64,000 bases of DNA from Spirochaetaceae bacterium (lineage in GTDB: Bacteria > Spirochaetota > Spirochaetia > SZUA-6 > DRHE01): positions 1,306,633 to 1,370,632 of the forward strand of contig CP070696.1 in NCBI GenBank assembly GCA_020353535.1, read 5' to 3'. A model generated the notes under the pieces. That model was not told the DNA's origin. It did not search any database and saw nothing but the letters and a program-made list of their open reading frames with translations. Position numbers and translations under genes: made by a program. This document shows, in pieces, positions 51,414 to 59,569 of the stretch (its first letter is position 1; every line of letters starts with the position of its first letter).

Positions 51414-51722
51414 CTACCACTCCCGCGGATCTACAGGGGCTACAGGGATACAAGCCGTGCTTTCCCGCTTCCGCGCCATCATGGGCCCGGCGGCATCTCG
51501 CCATCTTTGATAATGACTCGTTTGCTTGTGATCCAGGGTCGCCTGTTCATCTTGATAGACTTCGTACAGCACAAAATGATCCGCCTCGTTTTCAGACTGC
51601 AGTACATCGAAGCGCAGAACTCCTGGCTCCTGGATCGACCCCTGTCTATTCTCGATGGTGATCCGTTTGAACTCCTCGATGCTTTGTTCCTTCACGCACA
51701 CATTGATAATCCGGACGATCAT
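51414..51722 (-). CDS. Antibiotic-biosynthesis-monooxygenase-fold protein (LsrG/YgiN-like)
   Basis: A 102-residue ferredoxin-like-fold protein. 'VRIINVCVKEQSIEEFKRITIENRQGSIQEPGVLRFDVLQ' is the typical first half (cut here at both ends), followed by 'FVLYEVYQDEQATLDHKQTSHYQRW', which matches the ABM/LsrG pattern (the Y-E-x-Y and H-x-x-S-x-H segments). Members are cofactor-free oxygenases or isomerases; LsrG isomerises phosphorylated AI-2. Substrate here is not known. It overlaps the adenosine deaminase gene by 4 bases. Confidence 0.8.
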   Translation of the reverse strand: MIVRIINVCVKEQSIEEFKRITIENRQGSIQEPGVLRFDVLQSENEADHFVLYEVYQDEQATLDHKQTSHYQRWRDAAGPMMARKRESTACIPVAPVDPREW

Positions 51723-52792
51723 TCCGCACCTCCGAGGGAACGTTGTTTGAACTGCTCCACCTTCTGGAGATAGTCAGTATGTAGAATGTCTTGCTCTTGT
51801 TTCTGTAAAAAACTTGCGGCGATCGCGTTCAAATTCAATTGAATCAGGTCCTGAAGATCGAAGCCGAAGTACTGTATCGCTTTGATGTAGTCGTCGCTCA
51901 GATCGGTGTTCTGTATGAAGGGATCGTCGGAGTTCAACGTGACCGGCACTCCCTTTCTGTACAACGCACCGATGGGGTGGTTTCGCTCATCTTCCCACGA
52001 GCCGGTCTGGTAGTTGGAGGTAATACACAGCTCCAGGGCGATACCGTTCTGCTTGAGATACTCCTGAAGCGGCGGATCGTCGATCGTACTGGTGCCGTGG
52101 CCGATCCTGGCAGCGTGGAGATTCCTGATTGCCTCCCAAATCTGTTCAGAGGGAGTGACCTCTCCGGCATGAATTGTGGACTTGTACAGACCGTCGGACT
52201 CGACCAGGGCAAAGAAATCGCGAAATTGTTCCGGGGGGTAATTCATCTCGTCCCCGGCAAGATCGATACCGATAATCTCCGGAATATCCAGATGCTTCAG
52301 CCGGTTGTATAAGGCGATCATCTCAGCGCTGGTCTGCTTGCTCCGATTAAAGGTCAAGAGGTAACGGATTTTCAGGCCAACTTCCTCGGCTGCAGTATTG
52401 CCGGCCTGGACGATTAGCTTGGTGATCTGAGCACGGTCGAAATCGTTTTCCAGGGCGAAGTGTTCCGGAGAGAATCGCAGCTCGCAGTAAAACAGGCCGT
52501 CCTCAACCAACGCTTTCACCGAGTGATAGGCAATGAAATACACATCATCCAATGACCGGTACCAGTCGTTTCGAAACTTGGTCAGGAAGGTCAAAAAATC
52601 AGGACTTGATTCCTTGGGAAATTGGACTTCTTTCTTGAAAGATTCGAAATCGCGGGGCCGCTCGAGATTGTTCTTTATCGACAGCTGGTACAGTTTATCC
52701 ACGGGGAAAGTTCCCTCCAGATGTCTGTGCAGTTCAACTTTGGGGAGGTGCTTTATCACAGTTTTCTGCAGCAGCCGATCCTGTTCGTTCAT
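51719..52792 (-). CDS. add: Adenosine deaminase
   Basis: Deaminates adenosine to inosine (or adenine-like substrates), 357 residues. Zinc ligands are in 'VELHRHLEG' (HxH at about 22-24), 'TIHAGE' and 'TLNSDDP' (Asp-Asp), with 'IGHGTS' in between: the complete ADA signature set. It is the first gene of a three-gene operon with an ABM-fold protein and SixA. The 'SLDDVYFIAYHSVKALVEDGLFYCELRFSP' region fits adenosine, not adenine, deaminases, but I cannot fully exclude adenine. Confidence 0.93.
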   Translation of the reverse strand: MNEQDRLLQKTVIKHLPKVELHRHLEGTFPVDKLYQLSIKNNLERPRDFESFKKEVQFPKESSPDFLTFLTKFRNDWYRSLDDVYFIAYHSVKALVEDGLFYCELRFSPEHFALENDFDRAQITKLIVQAGNTAAEEVGLKIRYLLTFNRSKQTSAEMIALYNRLKHLDIPEIIGIDLAGDEMNYPPEQFRDFFALVESDGLYKSTIHAGEVTPSEQIWEAIRNLHAARIGHGTSTIDDPPLQEYLKQNGIALELCITSNYQTGSWEDERNHPIGALYRKGVPVTLNSDDPFIQNTDLSDDYIKAIQYFGFDLQDLIQLNLNAIAASFLQKQEQDILHTDYLQKVEQFKQRSLGGAE

Positions 52793-52878
52793 CCGAGTCC
52801 AACTAATGTCTACAAAATTAATACAAATTTAATACAAAAGATCAATTCTTCAAGATGATTTTATTAAATGAAACACAA

Positions 52879-52917
52879 AACCCCTCCCGCCGGATCGTAC
52901 CGGCCCTCGGAGGGGTT
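52879..52917 (-). terminator. Bidirectional-looking terminator
   Basis: AACCCCTCC (52879-52887) and GGAGGGGTT (52909-52917) with an inner CCGG...CCGG stem. On the minus strand it is followed by TTGTGTTTC, so it should stop transcription from the 67-residue protein gene upstream (52949-53152). Confidence 0.8.
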
Positions 52918-52948
52918 ATTGTTGTTAGAGAGATGCTTGCGGTTGTTG

Positions 52949-53152
52949 CTACAGGGAATCCGGATCGCAGAGGTAGTCGGCGCTGGCTGCTACGCGACCA
53001 CACTGCTTGCAGACGTACTTCCCGTTTCGAACCAGATTCTTGTAATCTGACAGATTTGTTTGGATATAGTTCATGACGTGAGCAACGCAGAGGTGTTTGC
53101 CGTGACCCTTATGGGGACCCTCTGTTTCAGTCAATGGAAACCATTCAGCCAT
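52949..53152 (-). CDS. Small zinc-ribbon-like protein (67 aa)
   Basis: The ATG at 53152 has AGGAGG six bases upstream, so the gene is credible although short. The N-terminal half ('HKGHGKHLCVAH') is rich in His and contains one Cys; the C-terminal half has 'YVCKQCGRVAASADYLC', that is CxxC plus a later Cys, like a treble/zinc-ribbon half-knuckle. It may bind one zinc ion. Family and function are unknown to me. It is followed by a strong terminator and is divergent from valS. Confidence 0.65.
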   Translation of the reverse strand: MAEWFPLTETEGPHKGHGKHLCVAHVMNYIQTNLSDYKNLVRNGKYVCKQCGRVAASADYLCDPDSL

Positions 53153-53379
53153 AGTTAATCCTCCTGGTGCATGAGATTGGTACAAAATATACACTTCGCC
53201 CGCGGTTCATTGCAAGGGTCGCATCTCTGGAACAGCAATTCTGATATTGGACAAATCGGCAAGCTGCGGAGGGCCGGTAGCGGACTGACGGCGTACTGCC
53301 AATAGCCGGCCGTAAGCGGACTACTCTAAAAACCCGCATTTATTGCCACGGCCTGCGTTTTCTTGTAAAATATGCGCCC

Positions 53380-56031
53380 ATGATGAAGGCGATCGAGCTT
53401 CCTACAGTGTACGACCCCAAAAGCTTTGAAGATCGACTCTACAAGTACTGGTTGGACAACAGCCTCTTTGCTCCGGACCTGAAAATCAAGGGACAGCCCT
53501 ACGTAATCGTCATCCCGCCGCCGAATGTGACCGGGGTGCTGCACATGGGACACGGTTTGAACAACAGCCTCCAGGATGTATTGATTCGCTATCATCGCAT
53601 GTCGGGCCAAGCAACCCTCTGGCTGCCTGGATCGGACCACGCCGGTATTGCCACCCAGGCGGTCGTAGAAAAACAGCTGCGCAAGCGAGGCACCTCCAAA
53701 GAGAAGGTCGGCCGGGAACGTTTCGTCGAAGAAACCTGGAAAGTCACAAACAAACATCACGACATCATCGTACAGCAGCTGCAAAAAATCGGCTCCTCCT
53801 GCGATTGGCAGCGGGAACGCTTTACCCTGGACGAAGGGCTGTCCCGGGCTGTCCGGGAAGTGTTCGTCAGCCTGTTCGAGAAAGGCCTGGTATACAAGGG
53901 TAACTATCTGGTGAACTGGTGCTGGTCCTGCGGCACAGCGATCTCCGATGATGAGGTCGAGCACGAGGAAATTCAGGGCCGTATGTACCACTATCGCTAT
54001 CCCCTGGCCGACGGCAGCGGCGCCATCGAAATAGCCACCACACGTCCGGAAACCATGTTGGGCGACACGGCCCTGGCGGTGCATCCCGATGACAAGCGCT
54101 ACAAGCACCTGGTGGGCAAGCAGGCTCAACTTCCGCTCACGGAGCGAAATCTTCCTATTGTAGCCGATACCTACGTGGATATGGAGTTTGGTTCCGGGGT
54201 TGTGAAAGTTACCCCGGCTCATGACGCCAACGACTACGAAATCGGCAAGCGGCACAATCTGCCGCGCATCAATATCTTGAATCCTGACAACACCTTGAAC
54301 AGCAACGTACCGGAATCCTATCGGGGGTTGCGAGTTTTGGAGGCCCGCAAGAAGGTGGTGGAAGATATCAAGAAAGCGGATCTGTTTATCCGGGATGAGA
54401 AGCACGTTCACACGGTGGGACATTGTTATCGCTGCCACAGCGTTATCGAACCGTATCTTTCGGACCAGTGGTTCGTTCGCATGCGTCCGCTGGCCGAGAA
54501 AGCTCTCAAGGCTTGGGACAAGGGGGAAGTACAGTTCTTCCCGAAAAAATGGGAGAACACCTACGCGCATTGGCTTCGAAACATCCGCGACTGGTGCATA
54601 TCCAGACAACTATGGTGGGGCCATCGCATCCCGGTTTGGTACTGTGATTCCTGCGGGGAAATGACGGTTTCAAGGGAAGATCCGGCTGCCTGCCAACACT
54701 GCTCAAGCACGGAGATCCACCAGGATCCGGATGTTTTGGACACCTGGTTCTCCTCCGCCCTCTGGCCTTTTTCCACTCTCGGCTGGCCGGAACAGACCGA
54801 GGATTTACAGCGGTTCTATCCAACCTCGACGTTGATTACCGCCTACGAGATCATCTTCTTCTGGGTTGCTCGGATGATCATGATGGGACTGGAATTCATG
54901 GGAAAGGTCCCCTTTGCGGATGTGTATATCCACGGTTTGGTGCGGGATACACAGGGGCGAAAAATGTCCAAGTCTCTGGGCAATGGCGTCGATCCCCTCG
55001 AGGTGGTCGACGAATACGGTGCTGATGCTCTGCGTTTCACCCTCGCCTTTCTAGCCGCTCAGGGGCAGGACATCCTGATGGACAAGGAAAGCTTCAAACT
55101 AGGCAGCAAGTTCGCCAACAAGATCTGGAATGCCTCCCGCTTCATTCTCATGAACCTGGAAGGAAGAAATTTGGTAGGCGACGCCGCGAAAAAGCTGGAT
55201 GACGTTGATCGCTGGATCGTGCACAGGCTCAACCAGGCCGCACGGAGCGCCCGCAGCGCGTTGGACCAGTATCGCTTTAACGATGCCAGCCAAGCGGTAT
55301 ACGAGTACTTCTGGAACGATTTCTGCGACTGGTATATTGAAGCAGCTAAGCTCGTGCTCGAAGGCGAGGATGAAGCCGAGAAGGACAGGAAAGTCACCCT
55401 CTGCCTGACGATTCTGGAGGAATCCCTGCGCCTGCTGCATCCTTTCCTACCTTTCCTGACCGAAGAGATCTACCAGAAGCTGCCCCAACACGGCCTGAGC
55501 ATCGTCACCGCCCCGTATCCAAAGTTTGTAGACGAACGCGTGGATCATGAGGCCCAAGCAAACTTCACTCTGGTACAGGAACTGGTACGGGCGGTGCGGA
55601 CACTGCGTAGCGAGTTTACCATACCGACCGGAACGAAGATTCCGGTCACGGTGAAAACGACGGAAGATGGTCCTTCCTGGTCGGTATTCTACGATCAGAA
55701 AGGGCTGATCGCTCTGCTCATCGGCTCGGGAGATTTTCAGATTACCGCCGAGAAGGTGGATAGACACGGCAGTATCCCTGTGGTTGGTTCCGGGTTCGAG
55801 GCTTTCGTGTATATCAAAGCGGCAATTGACCTGGAAAGGGAGATTGAGAAGCTGAAGAAGGAGCTCCGCAATCTGGAGGACGCCCTGAGGCGCACCGCCG
55901 CCAAACTGGCGAATCCGTCGTTTTTGTCTAAGGCTCCGGAGGAAGTCGTGCTCAAAGAAAAAAGCAAACAGGAAGAGCTGCAAAGGCGAAAAGGGAAAAT
56001 CGCCGGCTATATCGAGGAGCTAAGCACCTAG
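53380..56031 (+). CDS. valS: Valyl-tRNA synthetase
   Basis: Charges tRNA-Val; 883 residues, normal for a bacterial enzyme. The class I signatures are HMGHG (55-59, HIGH equivalent) and KMSKS (528-532). 'PPPNVTGVLHMGH' and the editing-domain blocks 'TTRPETMLGDTALAVHP' and 'GVVKVTPAHDANDYE' are intact. The anticodon-binding domain is followed by the C-terminal coiled coil ('DLEREIEKLKKELRNLEDALRRTAAKL'). Two adjacent ATG codons at 53380 could both be used. No T-box or other leader is visible in the ~230 bases upstream. Confidence 0.98.
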   Translation: MMKAIELPTVYDPKSFEDRLYKYWLDNSLFAPDLKIKGQPYVIVIPPPNVTGVLHMGHGLNNSLQDVLIRYHRMSGQATLWLPGSDHAGIATQAVVEKQLRKRGTSKEKVGRERFVEETWKVTNKHHDIIVQQLQKIGSSCDWQRERFTLDEGLSRAVREVFVSLFEKGLVYKGNYLVNWCWSCGTAISDDEVEHEEIQGRMYHYRYPLADGSGAIEIATTRPETMLGDTALAVHPDDKRYKHLVGKQAQLPLTERNLPIVADTYVDMEFGSGVVKVTPAHDANDYEIGKRHNLPRINILNPDNTLNSNVPESYRGLRVLEARKKVVEDIKKADLFIRDEKHVHTVGHCYRCHSVIEPYLSDQWFVRMRPLAEKALKAWDKGEVQFFPKKWENTYAHWLRNIRDWCISRQLWWGHRIPVWYCDSCGEMTVSREDPAACQHCSSTEIHQDPDVLDTWFSSALWPFSTLGWPEQTEDLQRFYPTSTLITAYEIIFFWVARMIMMGLEFMGKVPFADVYIHGLVRDTQGRKMSKSLGNGVDPLEVVDEYGADALRFTLAFLAAQGQDILMDKESFKLGSKFANKIWNASRFILMNLEGRNLVGDAAKKLDDVDRWIVHRLNQAARSARSALDQYRFNDASQAVYEYFWNDFCDWYIEAAKLVLEGEDEAEKDRKVTLCLTILEESLRLLHPFLPFLTEEIYQKLPQHGLSIVTAPYPKFVDERVDHEAQANFTLVQELVRAVRTLRSEFTIPTGTKIPVTVKTTEDGPSWSVFYDQKGLIALLIGSGDFQITAEKVDRHGSIPVVGSGFEAFVYIKAAIDLEREIEKLKKELRNLEDALRRTAAKLANPSFLSKAPEEVVLKEKSKQEELQRRKGKIAGYIEELST

Positions 56032-56069
56032 ATGCAACCAACTCTCGCACCGCGTTGTCATTTAATCAA

Positions 56070-56474
56070 ATGATTGTTTCGAGTTTGCTATGCACCCGAT
56101 GGATCATCGATTCTGTCCTCCAGCAGACGGCCCGGGAGTGGTCACAGGTAGGCTCCGCTGCACAGGTCCTTATCGCCGCAATCCCCATCGTCTCCGTATC
56201 CGTGCTGGCGATACTGAGCTTTTTCGTGATCCTCTGGGACCACCGAAAGCAGCAACTGATGATAGAACGGGGTTTGACACCACAACCGAAAAACATCGAT
56301 GACAAGCTGCTTCTCATCGGGATCGTGGCACTTTTTGTGGGTATCGGGCTGCTGGTCTTCTTCAGCCTGAAAACGGGCTTGAGTAATTCCCTCCTCGGGG
56401 GTATTATTCCCACAGCATCCGGGATGGGGATCATTACTTACTACATCCTGATCCGCCTTGTGAAGAAGAACTGA
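56070..56474 (+). CDS. DUF6249-type membrane protein
   Basis: A 134-residue inner-membrane protein. The start at 56070 is an estimate: no clear ribosome-binding site is visible, and a TTG at 56055 would be in frame. It has a first helix 'VLIAAIPIVSVSVLAILSFFVILW', a cytoplasmic loop 'DHRKQQLMIERGLTPQPKN', then helices 'LLLIGIVALFVGIGLLVFF' and a last one. The 'R..QLMIERG' loop is the hallmark of DUF6249 proteins, which often neighbour ECF sigma genes. It precedes the sigma factor by 6 bases, so it may be part of the sensing system. Confidence 0.65.
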   Translation: MIVSSLLCTRWIIDSVLQQTAREWSQVGSAAQVLIAAIPIVSVSVLAILSFFVILWDHRKQQLMIERGLTPQPKNIDDKLLLIGIVALFVGIGLLVFFSLKTGLSNSLLGGIIPTASGMGIITYYILIRLVKKN

Positions 56475-56480
56475 AGGATC

Positions 56481-57050
56481 GTGAGCAGAATATCTGACAA
56501 CGAACTGGTTGGACGCATACTCGGAGGTGATATTGACGCCTACCGGGAAATCGTGGCTCGCCATCAGGCCCGGATTTTTTATATGGGGCTGAAGTTTTTT
56601 CACAACCGCCACGATGCCGAAGATTTCGCCCAGGAGGTCTTTCTCAAGACTTTCGAAAAACTCAAAACCTTCAGGGCGGAAGTTCCCTTCGGCTCCTGGC
56701 TGAACAAGATCGCCTACAATATGGCCGTGAACCAGTATCACAAACGAAAGCGCGCCCATGTCGAGGTGGCCATGCCCTGTGAACCTCGTGATCCTTCATT
56801 GAGCCCCGAAACCCGAGTTCTGCGAAGCGAGCTCCGCGAAAGAGTGAGTAAGGTATTGAAGAAGATCCCCGACATCTACAAACCGGTGATCACGCTGCAC
56901 TTCTTTGAAGGATTGAGTTATCCGGAAATATCCAGAGCTCTAAGCATTCCGGTAAACACCATCAAGTCCTATGTATTCCGAGCCAAGCAGCTGCTCCGTA
57001 TCCGCCTGGGGACTTATGTTTACGGGTACCTGGAAGAGGGAGTCATCTGA
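56481..57050 (+). CDS. ECF-type RNA polymerase sigma factor
   Basis: A 189-residue sigma-70-family factor of the extracytoplasmic class. It begins with GTG. Region 2: 'LVGRILGGDIDAYREIVARHQARIFYMGLKFF', 'DAEDFAQEVFLKTFEKL' and 'GSWLNKIAYNMAVNQYH'. Region 4: 'KKIPDIYKPVITLHFFEGLSYPEISRALSIPVNTIKSYVFRAKQLL', a normal sigma-4 helix-turn-helix (quoted here as overlapping parts). A linker of ~25 residues with several prolines separates them. Genes before and after encode membrane proteins, the usual place for sensing or anti-sigma partners. The start of the next gene overlaps by 1 base. Confidence 0.9.
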   Translation: MSRISDNELVGRILGGDIDAYREIVARHQARIFYMGLKFFHNRHDAEDFAQEVFLKTFEKLKTFRAEVPFGSWLNKIAYNMAVNQYHKRKRAHVEVAMPCEPRDPSLSPETRVLRSELRERVSKVLKKIPDIYKPVITLHFFEGLSYPEISRALSIPVNTIKSYVFRAKQLLRIRLGTYVYGYLEEGVI

Positions 57051-57445
57051 TGACTCGATCCAATCTCAATGCAGCCCAGAGGTTCGACAGCATCGAGCCG
57101 AAGGAGGGCTTGAAACGGGATATCTCTACTTATCTCGCCAAGGTAGGATTCGTCGATCGGGTCATGGCGGACATTCTGGAGATTCCCGGCAAGACCAGGA
57201 AAATTCTCCTATGGTCATGTTTCTGTCTGCTCAATATATTCCTCCTGATCGTCTTGGGGACCAATCCTTCGGTACTAATACAGTTCCTTCAGGGGGATCT
57301 GGGGGAGTTCTTCTTTCTATTTCTTGGTATTTCCCTGCTCGGTGGCTTGATTGGGCTGGTTGCAGTCAGTGACCTGTCCCGACTCAAGGATCATCTGCCC
57401 AAGCAGGATTCTTCCGACGAGCAAAAGTTAACCGCCGACCGCTGA
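57050..57445 (+). CDS. Hypothetical membrane protein downstream of the sigma factor
   Basis: A 131-residue protein with a soluble N-terminus (~45 residues), then two hydrophobic helices ('ILLWSCFCLLNIFLLIVLGTN' and 'FFFLFLGISLLGGLIGLVAV'), and a basic/polar tail. The ATG overlaps the sigma-factor stop (ATGA-type junction), so it is co-translated. The position is that of an anti-sigma factor, but I see no zinc-binding anti-sigma motif (HxxxCxxC). It overlaps the serine acetyltransferase gene end by 18 bases on the other strand. Function unknown. Confidence 0.6.
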   Translation: MTRSNLNAAQRFDSIEPKEGLKRDISTYLAKVGFVDRVMADILEIPGKTRKILLWSCFCLLNIFLLIVLGTNPSVLIQFLQGDLGEFFFLFLGISLLGGLIGLVAVSDLSRLKDHLPKQDSSDEQKLTADR

Positions 57446-58342
57446 ATCCTCTTCGACACTATGAGTAACCACGCTCTGGGGAGGAACATCCTGCGTGATC
57501 CAGACATTCGCTCCTATCACCGATCCGCGCCCGATGGTGACCCTGCCTAGCACCGAAGCCCCCGAGTAGATCACCACATCATCCTCCACAATGGGATGCC
57601 GCGGGATTCCCTTGATCGGCTTGCCGTTCTCGTCTAGGGGAAAACTCTTTGCTCCAAGGGTGACCCCCTGATAGATGCGCACCCTCTCTCCTATGACACA
57701 GGTTTCGCCGATTACAACGCCTGTGCCATGATCGATGAAGAACTCCTCCCCTATCTTGGCTCCGGGGTGAATATCAATTCCGGTCAGGCTATGGGCTCTC
57801 TCAGTTATTATTCTGGGAATCAACGGCACCTCCAGACAGTGCAGCGCGTGGGCGAACCGGTAGTAGGTGATCGCCAGAATCCCAGGGTAGCAGAATATGG
57901 CCTCGTCGGTACTCTTGGCCGCAGGGTCCCCGTAGTAGGCGGCGTGGACATCCGTTGCCAGGATGTGCTGGATGCGGGGCAGGCGCTGGACAAACTCGGA
58001 TATGATCCTCTCAGCCTTTTGCAGACAAACAGGGCACTCGAAACCGTGGTGGTCGCAATCGAAGCACAATCCTCGTTTCACCTGCTCGAACAGTACCAAA
58101 AGGACGCGATCCAGGGTTGCCCCAACGTGAAATCGCATGTTGTCCTCGGTAAGCTCCGAGATACCGAAATATCCTGGAAAGAGAACCGAGCGCAAAGCCT
58201 CGGCAGCTTCGATGACCCGGTCTCTGGAAGGTAGAAGCCTTCCCCCTTTTCCCTTCCAGGAGAGCATGCCATGTTCCGAATCGCAGAGACAATCCACCAC
58301 TTCGGCGAGAATGTTCTGTTTGATTGTCAGCTTGTCTTCCAT
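57428..58342 (-). CDS. cysE: Serine O-acetyltransferase
   Basis: Makes O-acetylserine for cysteine synthesis; 304 residues. The left-handed beta-helix is clear from 'GIDIHPGAKIGEEFFIDHGTGVVIGETCVIGERVRIYQGVTLG' (quoted in parts: 'DIHPGAKIGEEFFIDH', 'GVVIGETCVIG', 'VRIYQGVTLGA') with the catalytic Asp/His in 'FIDHGTGVVIGE' and the second His in 'IPRHPIVEDD'. An N-terminal domain of ~140 residues with four Cys ('CFDCDHHGFECPVC') precedes it and looks like a possible metal site. This matches the longer EpsC/CysE forms. Likely cytoplasmic and single. Confidence 0.9.
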   Translation of the reverse strand: MEDKLTIKQNILAEVVDCLCDSEHGMLSWKGKGGRLLPSRDRVIEAAEALRSVLFPGYFGISELTEDNMRFHVGATLDRVLLVLFEQVKRGLCFDCDHHGFECPVCLQKAERIISEFVQRLPRIQHILATDVHAAYYGDPAAKSTDEAIFCYPGILAITYYRFAHALHCLEVPLIPRIITERAHSLTGIDIHPGAKIGEEFFIDHGTGVVIGETCVIGERVRIYQGVTLGAKSFPLDENGKPIKGIPRHPIVEDDVVIYSGASVLGRVTIGRGSVIGANVWITQDVPPQSVVTHSVEEDSAVGG

Positions 58343-58400
58343 ATCTTTTCCCGGTGACTACCCTTGTTCAAAATACTAAGAAAGCCTCGTCCCGACCACT

Positions 58401-59387
58401 TCAGGGAATCTCCCATCGACCGGAACTTTCGGAGCGAAACAGAGCATCGAGCACTTTCTGATTGGCCACTGCATCCTCAGGAGGAGTGGGAACCGGCAGA
58501 TCCAGGCGAAGCGCTTTGGAGAAGGCTTCGAACTCCAGACCATATTGATCCGCCGCGGCCAACTGCGGTCGCCGTTCGCCGATGGCTGTAATCACGGTGA
58601 GCAGAGGCGGTATGTCTGCAAACATATTGAAGGGAATCCCTAGGTGTATATTCCCGGAGCTGCCGAAAATGTCGACAGTTTGAGAGCGAAATCCCTGGGT
58701 GGCAACGGAAAACACAGAACGCCCGCTGCCAAAATCGAGGATCGCCGACGTCAAGATGTCCGTCTTGAAATCCGAATCCCGTGTGAACATGCCGATGACT
58801 CGCTCCGGCTCCCTGCCGAAGATGAATCGCGGCACCGAGACCGCATAGCAGCCGATATCCATCAGACCCCCACCGCCCATCTCCACTTTGTTACGGATAT
58901 TCTCCGGATCTTTGAGATCGTATGCATAGTAGGTTTGAACGGCCAGCACTTCCCCGATTTCCCCCATCCGCACCAACTCTTCGACCCGCCGCCACTGGGG
59001 ATGAAAGCGATACATGAACGCCTCCATAAGCCGCACTCCGGCTCGGGCAGTGTACTCGAGGCAGGCTGCGGCCTCTTCGGCGTTCAGGGCGAGGGGTTTC
59101 TCGCAGAGAATATGCTTTCCCGCATCTGCCGCTTTGCGGATCCACTCGGCGTGAAGGTGGTTGGGAAGCGGAATGTAGACCGATTCGATATCCTGATCGG
59201 CTAAAAGCTCCTCGTACGACCCGTACGATTTTTCTATTCCGCAGGTCTCCGCCGCCCTTCGCGCCCTATCCCCGCTCCTGGAGGCGATGGCCTCCAGACT
59301 AACCAGATCCGACTTCAACAGAGGGGGTAAGACCTTTTTCATAAATATATTCGCCACTCCGAGCACACCCCAGCGAACTGCATCCAT
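58401..59387 (-). CDS. Gfo/Idh/MocA-family oxidoreductase
   Basis: A 328-residue NAD(P)-dependent dehydrogenase. 'WGVLGVANIFMKKVLPPL' is the N-terminal dinucleotide motif, 'DIESVYIPLPNHLHAEW' the conserved strand with the substrate-proximal His, and 'KHILCEKPLAL' the family's EKP catalytic motif (Lys about residue 97). 'GGGLMDIGCYAVSVPR' carries the Asp/His-like catalytic region. Substrates include sugars, inositols and biliverdin-like compounds; none can be chosen. Convergent or adjacent genes do not suggest a pathway. Confidence 0.9.
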   Translation of the reverse strand: MDAVRWGVLGVANIFMKKVLPPLLKSDLVSLEAIASRSGDRARRAAETCGIEKSYGSYEELLADQDIESVYIPLPNHLHAEWIRKAADAGKHILCEKPLALNAEEAAACLEYTARAGVRLMEAFMYRFHPQWRRVEELVRMGEIGEVLAVQTYYAYDLKDPENIRNKVEMGGGGLMDIGCYAVSVPRFIFGREPERVIGMFTRDSDFKTDILTSAILDFGSGRSVFSVATQGFRSQTVDIFGSSGNIHLGIPFNMFADIPPLLTVITAIGERRPQLAAADQYGLEFEAFSKALRLDLPVPTPPEDAVANQKVLDALFRSESSGRWEIP

Positions 59388-59531
59388 GATTATTCACCTC
59401 GCTTTCTGCTTCTGATGAGTATAGAAGCTTACGGCCGACAGGCACAAGAGTGGCAGTACATGGGGCTGCGGGAGCACCATCACCAGTCGAACGCGGAGCG
59501 CTGGTGGGCCGTACTATACGCCCTGTGGAAT

Positions 59532-59561
59532 TTGACGTGGTGGGGCAGGTTTTCGTATTTT
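59532..59561 (+). promoter_or_regulatory. Candidate clpB promoter close to the start codon
   Basis: TTGACG (59532-59537), 18-base spacer, TATTTT (59556-59561), only 8 bases before the ATG at 59570. Initiation would leave almost no leader, and there is no good ribosome-binding site, so clpB could be translated leaderless from this promoter. The assignment is weak. Confidence 0.35.
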
Positions 59562-59569
59562 TTCGGTAT

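Noticed and set aside
53326..54609. Long open frame (427 codons) on the minus strand
   Set aside because: It lies fully antisense to valS, has no ribosome-binding site and shows no family pattern; it mirrors codon bias of valS.
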